Positions 9,216 to 17,844 of a stretch of 64,000 nt of DNA are shown here, piece after piece (positions within the stretch are counted from its first letter, which is position 1; each line of letters begins with the position of its first letter). The notes beneath the pieces are model-generated. The model worked only from the letters and a program-made list of their open reading frames with translations. It was not told the DNA's origin and did not search any database. Source of the stretch: Bacillota bacterium (lineage in GTDB: Bacteria > Bacillota > Ch66 > Ch109); the NCBI GenBank assembly GCA_013178275.1, contig JABLWZ010000011.1:25422-89421 (forward strand), in the 5' to 3' direction. The translations under genes were made by a program, and so were the position numbers.

Positions 9216-10046
9216 ATGATTAAGCCGCCGGTGATAGACTTTCACGTTCATTTAGCTGAATATGAATGGTTCAGCCCGTCTACCATTAACTGGTTACAGA
9301 GAATGAACAAAATGGATTATTTGGAGTATATGGAGATATACAAAAACCCCAATAAATTCGAGGAGCTGTTAAAGGCCAACCAGGTTGATTTCGCCGTCGT
9401 TTTAGCTGAGCTATGCCCTATAACAACAGGTATTTGTTCCAATGAGCAGGTTAGCGATTTCTGTTCTGGACACGATTCGCTTATACCCTTTTGTAGTATT
9501 AATCCCTACATGGAAAAACGGCCTGATAACAAGCTGGAAAAATTGGTAAACAAACAGGGATTCAAAGGGCTCAAGCTTTACCCCACCTATCAGTATTTTT
9601 ATCTTAATGAGCCGATGCTCTATCCACTGTACGCTGCGGCTCAGGAGCTAGAAATACCAATACTGTTCCACACTGGGTCATCAATATTTGAAGGCGCTCG
9701 TATTAAGTATGGAGATCCTTTATATTTTGATGATGTAGCAGTAGATTTCCCGCGGTTGAAAATAATTATGGCCCACGGGGGAAGGGGTTTTTGGTATGAA
9801 CGGGCTTACTTTCTGTCCAAACTGCATCCTAATGTTTATTTAGAAATATCGGGGCTACCCCCTAATAATTTAATGATTTATTTTCCTGATTTAGAAAAAA
9901 TCTCGGATAAAGTAATTTTCGGTTCTGATTGGCCCAGCCCTCCAGATGTTTCATTGATAATTAATGAAATAAAAAGATTACCATTAACAAAAACCGCGAT
10001 AGATAACATTCTCGGTAATAATGCCGCACGCTTACTTAATTTATAG
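9216..10046 (+). CDS. Amidohydrolase family metal-dependent hydrolase
   Basis: TIM-barrel hydrolase or decarboxylase of the amidohydrolase-2 group. The metal ligands are all in place in this 276-residue protein: the N-terminal DFHVH, the barrel histidines in LFHTGS and MAHGGRG, and the C-terminal aspartate in FGSDWP. These enzymes act on ring or C-N or C-C bonds of small acids; the substrate cannot be deduced. The ATG at 9216 is used because GGAGTGGAG lies just before it; a GTG three codons upstream would overlap that ribosome site. The next gene starts 28 bases after the stop, so the two are probably one transcript. Confidence 0.8.
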   Translation: MIKPPVIDFHVHLAEYEWFSPSTINWLQRMNKMDYLEYMEIYKNPNKFEELLKANQVDFAVVLAELCPITTGICSNEQVSDFCSGHDSLIPFCSINPYMEKRPDNKLEKLVNKQGFKGLKLYPTYQYFYLNEPMLYPLYAAAQELEIPILFHTGSSIFEGARIKYGDPLYFDDVAVDFPRLKIIMAHGGRGFWYERAYFLSKLHPNVYLEISGLPPNNLMIYFPDLEKISDKVIFGSDWPSPPDVSLIINEIKRLPLTKTAIDNILGNNAARLLNL

Positions 10047-10074
10047 TATTAGATTTCTTACGTCAGAGGATGAC

Positions 10075-10536
10075 ATGAGCTTAATAAAAGAATTATTTAA
10101 AAACTTAACAAACTCCTTGGTTGAGAATCATCACTATGCAAGTTCCATATACTTCACGACTGATTTGGAAAAATATGATTTCGTGAATAGTAAGTACCTG
10201 AATTTAGATGGAATAAAGGTTAATGAACCAATCGCTCCGGTCAAATGCATAAGCCAATGCATTAAAGAAAAACGCCCGGTAGTTGATGTCATTGCCCAAA
10301 AAACCTATGGATTAAATCTGAAGGTCTGGGTATGGCCAATTATTGAAGATGAAAAAGTTGTAGGTGCGTATGGATATATGTTTCCCCGGTGTGATGCTGT
10401 AATAGAAATACTTGATGATGTTGCCCAATCGGCGATCGAATCATTGACCGAAAATGCCTTTGCTTCAATTATAAAAAAAAAGAGACCTGAGAAAACCAAG
10501 CGCAGAGAAGAAAAGGGGCCTATTAATAATCATTAA
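10075..10536 (+). CDS. Free-standing sensor-domain protein related to the chemoreceptor N-terminus
   Basis: A 153-residue soluble protein made almost only of the sensor module seen at residues 1-105 of the chemoreceptor at 174-1310. Shared blocks include YFTTDL-KY-FV, LNL-G-K, the KCI/QCI helix, YG---KVWV-P and VVGA-GYM. It has no signalling or DNA-binding part, only a short basic tail (KKKRPEKTKRREEK). The ATG at 10075 follows CAGAGGA; an earlier in-frame ATG lies inside the amidohydrolase gene and has no ribosome site. It may bind the same kind of ligand and act as a partner, buffer or carrier protein. It is followed by a strong terminator. Confidence 0.75.
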   Translation: MSLIKELFKNLTNSLVENHHYASSIYFTTDLEKYDFVNSKYLNLDGIKVNEPIAPVKCISQCIKEKRPVVDVIAQKTYGLNLKVWVWPIIEDEKVVGAYGYMFPRCDAVIEILDDVAQSAIESLTENAFASIIKKKRPEKTKRREEKGPINNH

Positions 10537-10595
10537 GAACTCTAGTCATTGACATTGGGCTTATATCCTTTATGCCCCTCCTTACACCCCAATTT

Positions 10596-10632
10596 ATTGT
10601 CCCGCCCGGGTCCCCAGGGCGGGACAATTTTT
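10596..10632 (+). terminator. Strong rho-independent terminator
   Basis: The perfect 12-base arms ATTGTCCCGCCC and GGGCGGGACAAT are followed by a T-run. The rest of the 303-bp gap to the next gene shows nothing I can name. Confidence 0.9.
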
Positions 10633-10839
10633 ATTAAGAATCTAAATGATGCTCACCCTTAGATAATAAGGCGAGCATCTCAAAAAGGTGAGGATAAATT
10701 CCAAGCAAGGATTGTTTCATGCTAGAAGACCCGGAGGGGTATATTTTAATAAGAGCAATTTGGGTGTGGATTTGGCAGATAGGGCATGATAAACTGATAT
10801 TGGTAAGTATTGGCAAATATGGATGAAAGAGGTGTGTTT

Positions 10840-11979
10840 ATGGATTTAATGCTTTCGGAGGAACAGGAGTTAATAAGGTCAAATGTTCGTGAGTTCGCTT
10901 TGAAGAGCATAGAACCCGTGGCTGCAAAGATCGATCAGGAAAGCCGCCATCCTTTCGAATTATTTGAGAAGCTGGCGGAACTAGGTATGATGGGCATTTC
11001 TTACCCAACCCAGTACGGCGGCGGTGGAACGGATTTTTTAACCACCATGGTCGTTACCGAAGAACTGGCCCGCTCCTGCGCCAGCACCGGTTTTCTCCAT
11101 GGATACAGCTATGGTCTGGTCGGACATCCCATACTTACTTTCGGCAATGAAGAACAGAAGCGAAAGTGGATGCCCGGCCTGGCAGCCGGAAAGATGGTGG
11201 GTTCCTTTGCACTGACTGAACCGGGAGCGGGGACGGATGTCAGTGCGGCCACCACTACAGCGGTAAAGAACGGCGATGAGTATGTTTTGAACGGGACCAA
11301 GACCTTCATCACCAATGCGCTTATCGCTGACGTCTTCGTAGTTTTCGCCTATACTGACCGCTCCGCCGGGGCTAAAGGAATGAGCAGCTTCCTGATTCCC
11401 AAAGGTACTCCAGGACTTAATGCCAGCCAACATTTCGATAAGCTGGGGGTCCGGGGCTCCCTGACTTCCGAAGTCGTATTCAAAGACTGTGCAGTACCGG
11501 CTGAATGCATGCTTGGAAAGGAGGGAGATGGTTTTAGGATTGCCATGAGCGCGCTTGATGTTGGCCGTATAGGTATTGCTGCCATGTCCACCGGCATTAC
11601 CCAGGGGTGCCTGGACGAATCGATCGAGTATTCAAAGCAGCGGGTTCAGTTTAAAAAGCCTATCGCCAGCCAACAAGCTATTCAATGGTTTATCGCTAAT
11701 ATGGCCACTGATGTCGATGCAGCACGCTTCCTGTATATGAACGCCGCCTTTTTAAAAGACAAGGGTAAACCATTCAGTGTGGCTGCCTCCAAAGCAAAGC
11801 TGTTCTGCTCAGAATGCGCGGCCCGGCATACCACCAAAGCAGTGCAGATCCAAGGCGGATACGGATTCGTGAAGGGGTCGAAGGTTGAACGCTTCTATCG
11901 CGATGTGAAGTTGGCCGAGATCGGTGAAGGCACTTCTGAAGCTCAACGCATGATTATTGCCGGCTCGGTTCTTCGATAA
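10840..11979 (+). CDS. Acyl-CoA dehydrogenase (short-chain type)
   Basis: FAD enzyme that makes the alpha,beta double bond of an acyl-CoA and passes electrons to an electron-transfer flavoprotein. The 379 residues are the standard length. N-terminal helical, middle beta (TEPGAGTDVSAATTTA) and C-terminal helical domains are complete. Glu363 in GEGTSEAQR is at the position of the catalytic base of butyryl-CoA dehydrogenase. The ATG at 10840 follows GAAAGAGGTG; an upstream TTG adds ten unrelated residues. No etfAB genes lie in the window. The MaoC-like gene follows after 100 bases on the same strand. Substrate chain length is unknown. Confidence 0.92.
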   Translation: MDLMLSEEQELIRSNVREFALKSIEPVAAKIDQESRHPFELFEKLAELGMMGISYPTQYGGGGTDFLTTMVVTEELARSCASTGFLHGYSYGLVGHPILTFGNEEQKRKWMPGLAAGKMVGSFALTEPGAGTDVSAATTTAVKNGDEYVLNGTKTFITNALIADVFVVFAYTDRSAGAKGMSSFLIPKGTPGLNASQHFDKLGVRGSLTSEVVFKDCAVPAECMLGKEGDGFRIAMSALDVGRIGIAAMSTGITQGCLDESIEYSKQRVQFKKPIASQQAIQWFIANMATDVDAARFLYMNAAFLKDKGKPFSVAASKAKLFCSECAARHTTKAVQIQGGYGFVKGSKVERFYRDVKLAEIGEGTSEAQRMIIAGSVLR

Positions 11980-12079
11980 CTATTGGCGATACCAAGCAGC
12001 GTTGTACAGCCTGCCTGACAACCGGGGTTTAGCCCTGGGGGGTAATAGAGAGAAGGTGTTTAATTAGAGGAGGAGTATA

Positions 12080-12538
12080 ATGGGTTCTGTAGCAGCGGGT
12101 ACCAAAATTCCTTGCCGGGTCAGCCGGACGCTTGATGTCGGGGACTTCTCGATTCTGCATCAGCTAACCTGGTTTAACATGGCGGTTCACAGTAATTCAG
12201 AATATGCCAAGGGAACATGGTTCAAAGAGCGTTCGCTGGCTGGTCCAATTATTTTTACAGTAGCTGATGGGCTGGTTCATCATGCCGACAATATTGACGA
12301 ACTGCTGGGAAAAGACGGGTATCAGATCTATGCTTATATCGGCGTTGATAATATGAAAATCACCTCGCCGGTGCTGTTCGGTGACACCTTGACTGCCGAT
12401 GCCGAGGTGGTTGATTTCCGCCCGACCAAAAACCCTGAGATAAACCTGTTTATTTACAAAAATAAGACCTATAATCAACGCGGCCAGCAGGTAATTGAGT
12501 ACCAGACCACCATGATGGCAAAGAAAAAAGCAGAATGA
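12080..12538 (+). CDS. MaoC-like hot-dog fold protein
   Basis: Related to (R)-specific enoyl-CoA hydratases. It has 152 residues and one hot-dog domain. The hydratase signature normally reads D-x-N-P-x-H; here the matching stretch is TWFNMAVHSN, so the histidine is present but the catalytic aspartate is not where expected. It may therefore be a thioesterase-like or otherwise altered member. The following segment, SLAGPIIFTVADGL, and FGDTLTADAEV are typical of the fold. The ATG follows AGAGGAGGAG. Its position behind the acyl-CoA dehydrogenase argues for action on the product of that enzyme. Confidence 0.75.
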   Translation: MGSVAAGTKIPCRVSRTLDVGDFSILHQLTWFNMAVHSNSEYAKGTWFKERSLAGPIIFTVADGLVHHADNIDELLGKDGYQIYAYIGVDNMKITSPVLFGDTLTADAEVVDFRPTKNPEINLFIYKNKTYNQRGQQVIEYQTTMMAKKKAE

Positions 12539-12593
12539 TTCAATGATATTATAAGATCACTCCAAACGCGCTTCTTTTTCGCCGCAGGCTTGA

Positions 12594-12636
12594 GGAAGCA
12601 TGGGGACGGCTCGACGTTTCTCCTGCTTCCTTTTTT
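12594..12636 (+). terminator. Terminator after the MaoC-like gene
   Basis: GGAAGCA and TGCTTCC close a 23-base loop that contains extra partial pairing, followed by six T. Confidence 0.65.
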
Positions 12637-12666
12637 GCGCCTAATCCCCACTCTCCGGCCGGTAGA

Positions 12667-12702
12667 CAAACCCGCTCTTAGGCTGCAAGTCTGGAAGCGG
12701 GT
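12667..12702 (-). terminator. Possible terminator of the germination operon
   Basis: On the minus strand ACCCGCT and AGCGGGT enclose an 18- to 20-base loop and are followed by TTTG. The T-tract is short, so this is tentative. Confidence 0.4.
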
Positions 12703-12738
12703 ACCTATTCCTTGGAAATGAATAAGAAGTCCAGAGAA

Positions 12739-14022
12739 TCAGCGGGCAAGTTCAGCTGTAGGTGAGGGGAAAGGGGAGTTCTCTCTAATTAGTCCGAAAT
12801 GCTTCAAATCGGCTTTTACATCAACCTCTATTTCAGCTTTCGGATACACACTCTTCCAGTTATAATCTTCCCATTCCTTATCAGTTAAAAAGTGCATTTT
12901 CGCTTTTTCCCCTATCCAAGCAGGATCAACTCCAAGGCTTTGCGTGTGCTGTAGCAGTTTAACGATATCGCTTTTCATTTTTTCGGCTATACCATTTTCT
13001 AGAATGTTACGGTACTGAGGGTCTTCATAGTTGGCATGGGTTTGAATACCCAAGACATCCCCCTTTAGAAACACTTGAATTTTGACCTTTGGCGTAGGGT
13101 TGGTGAGGTCAAATTCAAAATTTGCACCTTGTTTCTGAAATAGATTAACCGATGTTATTCGTTCTGGGTTCATTGGGTCGGGTAAGGAAAAATAAGCCTG
13201 ATGAAAAGTATTTCTAAGTATTGCCAAGGCGGTCATCTCATCGCCGTCAATATCGCCGACTAGTTTGTTTCCTCTAAACAGTGCAGCTCCCATTATTTCG
13301 ACTTCGTTTCCACCACTACGCGGGATTTCTCCTGCACGGTAACTTCCTTCACTGATCCAGCCCTGAGGATCAATAGTTTTTCCTTCGCCTTGAGGTGTTT
13401 TACGTTTGACTGACAATAAAGGAGCAACCGGATCAGCACCCAAACTGCGGGCAGCGTTGTAAAAGAAAAGGAACTGCGGCTCAAATGGACTGAATCCAGT
13501 ATATTGAGACATTTCAGCAGCCATATCAATGTATTTCGAAGGGGTGATTTCAAAAACCGGTTGATTTTTTTCCAGGAGTTCTTTAGCGCTTATCCCTTTT
13601 GATACTCCGATCATGATAGACCTTCGGACCTGAGGCAGCCGTGATATTACCTCAAGGTAGGGCAGGGTCCCATCTCGGGCAAAATCCTCAGAAATTATTA
13701 TTATCCTGGTGTGTTTTAATGAGATTCTCCGGTTGACGAAAGTATTCATCAGGTTTAGTGAAGCCATGACCGAGGGGGATTCTACTGAAACTACTTCAAA
13801 AGGGTTTCCCTTCCCTTGAGAAGTATCTCCAGATCCACTTTGTAGTTTCCCGGGAACCGCGATCTGGGCGGTTATGGTAAGTTTATTCTCCTTACCCCTA
13901 TCAATCCCCAACGCCTGGACATAAGCGATTTCACCTATCTCCTGGTAATCCCAGCAACCCGATAGCGATACACTTATTATGATAATAAATGTTAGAAAGA
14001 TTAATTTTTTAAGCCTTGTCAA
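12739..14022 (-). CDS. gerAC: Ger(x)C family spore germination lipoprotein
   Basis: Third subunit of a nutrient germination receptor, anchored as a lipoprotein on the spore inner membrane. The N-terminus is a signal peptide with the lipobox LSGC followed by WDYQEI, the hallmark start of GerC proteins. The 427 residues are slightly longer than the usual 370-400. The start is a TTG with GAAGGG upstream, and the gene overlaps the end of the GerB gene by 14 bases, which implies translational coupling. It is the last gene of the operon. The symbol names the orthologous family, not a proven equivalent of the B. subtilis GerA receptor. Confidence 0.9.
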   Translation of the reverse strand: MTRLKKLIFLTFIIIISVSLSGCWDYQEIGEIAYVQALGIDRGKENKLTITAQIAVPGKLQSGSGDTSQGKGNPFEVVSVESPSVMASLNLMNTFVNRRISLKHTRIIIISEDFARDGTLPYLEVISRLPQVRRSIMIGVSKGISAKELLEKNQPVFEITPSKYIDMAAEMSQYTGFSPFEPQFLFFYNAARSLGADPVAPLLSVKRKTPQGEGKTIDPQGWISEGSYRAGEIPRSGGNEVEIMGAALFRGNKLVGDIDGDEMTALAILRNTFHQAYFSLPDPMNPERITSVNLFQKQGANFEFDLTNPTPKVKIQVFLKGDVLGIQTHANYEDPQYRNILENGIAEKMKSDIVKLLQHTQSLGVDPAWIGEKAKMHFLTDKEWEDYNWKSVYPKAEIEVDVKADLKHFGLIRENSPFPSPTAELAR

Positions 14023-15103
14023 GATTTAGCACCCTTCTTCGAAAATAAAAAACCAGCAACATAATACCAGGAAGGGCAAAAGCAATTACCCAGCCAATCC
14101 GCCAAAACCATTCACTGATTAAATAAGTGACTTCAATTATGTCATGAGGAAGCATTCCTAAAGTAAAAACGATTATTCCCAGACCAAAAATGAATGGTTT
14201 GTAGTAGGGCAATCGGAATAGTTGAGTCAAGGTGAAAACCGTAACTGTATAAACTAATGCAAATTTATACGTCATAGCTCCCATCCAAATGAAAGAGATG
14301 AATGAGTCGATCCTTTGTATATATTGGGTTAGATAAACCAGCCGTGATACCTGCGCAAGGGGAAACAAGGTTTCATTCAGCACCGGGTATGGGAAAACCA
14401 GTTCCACCCCGATCGTGGTTATCAACATTAAAACCAAAGCCCATACTATCGACGGGGTCCAAAGGTTCTCTGGTTGTTTCGTGGAAATACTAGGGTAAAT
14501 AACTGCAAGTAGAATTACCTCGGAAAAGAGCCCCAGCATGGAAAGACCGCCTATTGCAATGGGTTTCCATCCTGATCCAAACAATGGGAAAAGGTTTTGG
14601 ACCTTCCAAAAAGGGAATGAAAGTATTATTGGCAGGAGAGCCGCCACCAGTAAAAAGCCCCAGGAGATCGCAACCCCTCGCACAATCGGTTCAATACCTA
14701 AATAAGCGCAAAAGACTCCTCCAATTAGCAAATAAACCATGGCTACAGAAAGCGGGGTCGATGGTAAATAAATCGTAGTAATGCGGTCACCAATCAACCT
14801 CAGGGAAAGAGCAGAATCAAATAAAAAAAAGGCAAAAATAAGTAACCCGGCTAAAAATCCAAGGTATTTTCCGAGCACTATATAGGAGACTTCCACTATA
14901 GTTTTGTCAGGGAATAACCTCATCAACCGGTTGAGAATCAGAGATAACACAATTGCCAAGACACCCGCTAGGAGAATAACCATCCAGGCAGCATTGTGCC
15001 CATAGTCTGCGGCAATAGTAGGGATAAAAAAAATGCTTAATGAGATAGTTAACACGGTTGCTATAATAGCTGGACGGCTTCCTAACTTCCCCTGAGTTTT
15101 CAC
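14009..15103 (-). CDS. gerAB: GerB family spore germination permease-like protein
   Basis: Membrane subunit that binds the germinant; related to APC amino acid transporters. The 364-residue chain has about ten hydrophobic spans, the normal size and pattern for GerAB/ArcD/ProY-type proteins, with the ILAGVLAIVLSLILNRLM region typical of the family. The start is GTG, two bases after the GerA stop, and the 3' end overlaps the GerC gene, so the three are one operon. The germinant cannot be predicted. Confidence 0.9.
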   Translation of the reverse strand: MKTQGKLGSRPAIIATVLTISLSIFFIPTIAADYGHNAAWMVILLAGVLAIVLSLILNRLMRLFPDKTIVEVSYIVLGKYLGFLAGLLIFAFFLFDSALSLRLIGDRITTIYLPSTPLSVAMVYLLIGGVFCAYLGIEPIVRGVAISWGFLLVAALLPIILSFPFWKVQNLFPLFGSGWKPIAIGGLSMLGLFSEVILLAVIYPSISTKQPENLWTPSIVWALVLMLITTIGVELVFPYPVLNETLFPLAQVSRLVYLTQYIQRIDSFISFIWMGAMTYKFALVYTVTVFTLTQLFRLPYYKPFIFGLGIIVFTLGMLPHDIIEVTYLISEWFWRIGWVIAFALPGIMLLVFYFRRRVLNLDKA

Positions 15104-15105
15104 TT

Positions 15106-16923
15106 TTATTTGTCACCCTGCTTTCGGGGGTTTAGTATCCATTTACGGGTAATATGTGGCTGGGCTGTTTCATCCTGCGATCGAACATAAGCCAGCCTTT
15201 TCTCCATATCCCAAATTGGTCCCCGTAAAAGTACATCCTGATTCCTTAAGGTAGATGGTGACAACGGAGATAGGTAAGGAACCCCGAAGGACTTAATGCT
15301 GGCGATAGCCACTATATGGGTGGCCAAGGCCACGGCTATACCAAAAAGTCCCAAAAAACTTGCTACTATCATGTAACCGAATCTATATACCCGTAATGTT
15401 GTAGATAATGCATAAACTGGAATAGCATAAGATGCGATCCCGGTAAAAGCAACGACGATTATAACAATTGGACTAACGATGTTAGCCACCACTGCTGCCT
15501 GGCCGAGAATGATAGCTCCGACGATTCCCAGCGTTTGCCCGATAAGTCCTGGCACCCTTATACCTCCTTCCCGTATTAATTCGAAAGAGATTTCCATCAG
15601 GAAGACCTCTAATACTGATGGGAAGGGAATTTTTTCTCTGCTGCCGGCAATAGAAAATAATAAATCAGTTGGAATCATTTCTTGATGATACCCGACTATA
15701 GCTATATATAGTGCGGGAACCAAAACCACCATTGAAGCGGCTAGCCATCGCATCCCTCTAATCATAGTGGATACTATCGGTTTAACATTGTAGTCCTCGG
15801 ATGTATGCAACAATCCCCATACAGTTGAAGGGTAGACAGCAGCATAGGGGTCGCCTTCTAAAAAAATTACAACCTTCCCGTCAAGAAGAAAACGGCATAC
15901 CCGGTCGACTCTTTCGGTGCTCTGTGATAATGGATAAACCCCACGGGTTTCATCTTCAATCAGTTGCTCCAGTTCTCCCATACTTACGATGCCATCTATT
16001 TCTAGAGACTGGATTCTTCGTTTTACCTCTTTTACCAGCTCCTGGTTGGCCAGGTCATGTATGTAAAGAACAGCTAAATTATTGTTGGTGCGTCTGCCTA
16101 TATTCAGCGATTCCTGAACTAACTTGGGATTGCGGATAATACGACGGATAAGTGCTATATTGTTTATCAAGTCTTCATTGAAAGCCTCCTGGGAACCGCG
16201 TATAACACGCTCAATTGTGGGTTGCTCGACCCCTCGGTGCTCCCAGCCGGTTGTTTCCACCGATAGCGCAGCGGCTACTCCCTGGAAGAGGAGCACTGTA
16301 TTACCACTAAGTACAAGGTCAACGACATCCTTGGTTTTATTTAGTAATTGGATAGAATTAACCGGGGTAAGCTGCTTCTGGATAGCCGTAAGAAGTGTTC
16401 CACTCAAATCGAGTGGAACCGAATTGGACATCATCATTAGCGGTTTAAAGACTACCTCGGTTTGCCGGCCGGCATCGACGAGTCCTTCGACATAGATGGC
16501 TACCGCATTGATACCAGGCTCCAAACCTAAGGTGAATTCTCTAAATTTAATACTGTTATTTAACGGGCAAACAAAAACCTCTTTCAGGTAAGCCAGGTTG
16601 TGCTCTAAGCGTTGGGATATCTCCATATCTTCCGGTACTGCACTTTTTTGACTTTCATTGGCTTCCGGTTCTTTATCTTGCTGCCGTTCTACGCTATCTT
16701 TCCGCTCTCCCTTTTTGGTTGTATTGCTTCGCTTATCATCAGGTTTTCTGGGTACGCGTTTCCCTCTTTTTGCTCCCAACATTTTTTGGTCGGAGGCGCT
16801 ATCTTTATCGGCAGAGGGGGACGCCACATTCCCTTCCGAGGAAGGTTTAAGAAGTTCGAACGGATTTTCTTGTTTCGTTTCATTAAATAATAAAATGTTC
16901 TTTAACCAGTTTAAAAACGCCAT
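15106..16923 (-). CDS. gerAA: GerA family spore germination receptor subunit
   Basis: First and largest subunit of the germination receptor, in the inner spore membrane. Residues 1-105 are a hydrophilic, charged, low-complexity extension (Lys/Arg/Glu-rich, with KRGKRVPRKPDDKR). The conserved GerA core starts at about SQRLEHNLAYLKEVF, with LGLEPGINAVAIYVEGLVD typical of the soluble part. Several membrane spans follow (GMRWLAASMVVLVPALYIAI onward), and it ends with a conserved cytoplasmic tail. The length of 605 exceeds the usual 480-550 because of the N-terminal extension. The ATG is preceded by GTGGAGGAA. It is transcribed away from the methyltransferase gene. A forespore promoter is expected in the 292-bp gap but I could not identify one; that gap does hold a 9-base inverted repeat, AAAAATTCC/GGAATTTTT (16981-17014). 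Confidence 0.92.
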   Translation of the reverse strand: MAFLNWLKNILLFNETKQENPFELLKPSSEGNVASPSADKDSASDQKMLGAKRGKRVPRKPDDKRSNTTKKGERKDSVERQQDKEPEANESQKSAVPEDMEISQRLEHNLAYLKEVFVCPLNNSIKFREFTLGLEPGINAVAIYVEGLVDAGRQTEVVFKPLMMMSNSVPLDLSGTLLTAIQKQLTPVNSIQLLNKTKDVVDLVLSGNTVLLFQGVAAALSVETTGWEHRGVEQPTIERVIRGSQEAFNEDLINNIALIRRIIRNPKLVQESLNIGRRTNNNLAVLYIHDLANQELVKEVKRRIQSLEIDGIVSMGELEQLIEDETRGVYPLSQSTERVDRVCRFLLDGKVVIFLEGDPYAAVYPSTVWGLLHTSEDYNVKPIVSTMIRGMRWLAASMVVLVPALYIAIVGYHQEMIPTDLLFSIAGSREKIPFPSVLEVFLMEISFELIREGGIRVPGLIGQTLGIVGAIILGQAAVVANIVSPIVIIVVAFTGIASYAIPVYALSTTLRVYRFGYMIVASFLGLFGIAVALATHIVAIASIKSFGVPYLSPLSPSTLRNQDVLLRGPIWDMEKRLAYVRSQDETAQPHITRKWILNPRKQGDK

Positions 16924-17215
16924 TAAAAAATTCCTCCACTTTTTAGAATTCCCAATAACTGTCTTCTTTAATCTAAAATTAAAAATTCCAAAACCGAGGA
17001 CAAATGGAATTTTTAGGCGAGATTTTATTATGTTTTTTACTCAATAAAAACCAACCCGGGCAGGAGAGGAGGCTCCCCAGATTTGGATCCAGATAATACT
17101 TTTTATCGATGCCGCCATACACTATACCAACCGGGATGAAGATCCAGCATTGAGGATGGAGCAAACCGGAAGAGCGGCAGCGCAAATATGAGACCTTAAA
17201 GGAGAAAACGGCGGC

Positions 17216-17830
17216 ATGGAACAGTACAAGAGCATCTTGGCCCCCAATCCTAACCTGAAGGGACTTGCTGACCCCAATAGTAAAGAGTGGTGGGAAAACG
17301 AGTTTCGCGAAAATTGGCGGGTGGGCATAGACGGAGTAGAGCAAACGCGGTACTTTATGAAGCGGATTCTGGAGGTAATAAAGTTTTCCCCCGGAGTGAC
17401 GGTCCTTGATTGGGGCTGCGCCATGGGCCAAGGGGTAGATGAACTTATAAAAGCGGGATATGATGCGGAGGGGTATGACTTTTCGGAAACAGCTATAGAG
17501 ACGGCGCGGAAGATGTATCCTGACTATACCTTCACTTATGTTTTGCCCGAAAAAACCTATGATGCAGTAATTACATCAAACTGCCTTGAACATTTCGCTG
17601 AACCTGTGAAACAGGCAGCGGAGATCCTGCAGCTTTCCCGCAAGTATTTGGTGATATTAACCCCATATGCACAAACACCAAGCGACGTCCACCCGGCCAG
17701 CATAAACGAAAATACCTTCCCGTCCGAGTTAAACGATTTCAAACTAAATCACGTAATGATCTTGCCCTCAAAAGAAGTATCTTACGACGGTGGGGACCAA
17801 ATCTTGTTTGTTTACGAGAGAGACTTGTAA
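17216..17830 (+). CDS. Class I SAM-dependent methyltransferase
   Basis: Small (204 residues) Rossmann-fold methyltransferase. Motif I reads VLDWGCAMGQG, the acidic residue after strand 2 is in EGYDFSE, and the later motif is DAVITSNCLEHF, as in the methyltransferase-11/23 groups. The N-terminal 60 residues (PNPNLKGLADPNSKEWWENE) may be a substrate-recognition cap. The ATG follows AAAGGAG by about ten bases. It is convergent with the large HTH gene, separated by only 14 bases. The substrate is unknown; UbiE/MenG-like or sugar methylation cannot be separated. Confidence 0.8.
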   Translation: MEQYKSILAPNPNLKGLADPNSKEWWENEFRENWRVGIDGVEQTRYFMKRILEVIKFSPGVTVLDWGCAMGQGVDELIKAGYDAEGYDFSETAIETARKMYPDYTFTYVLPEKTYDAVITSNCLEHFAEPVKQAAEILQLSRKYLVILTPYAQTPSDVHPASINENTFPSELNDFKLNHVMILPSKEVSYDGGDQILFVYERDL

Positions 17831-17844
17831 AGAAGCAATTTTAA

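Noticed and set aside
10801..10840. Sigma-54 promoter before the acyl-CoA dehydrogenase at 10840
   Set aside because: TTGGTAAGTATTGGCAA looks similar, but the GG-to-GC spacing is nine bases instead of ten.
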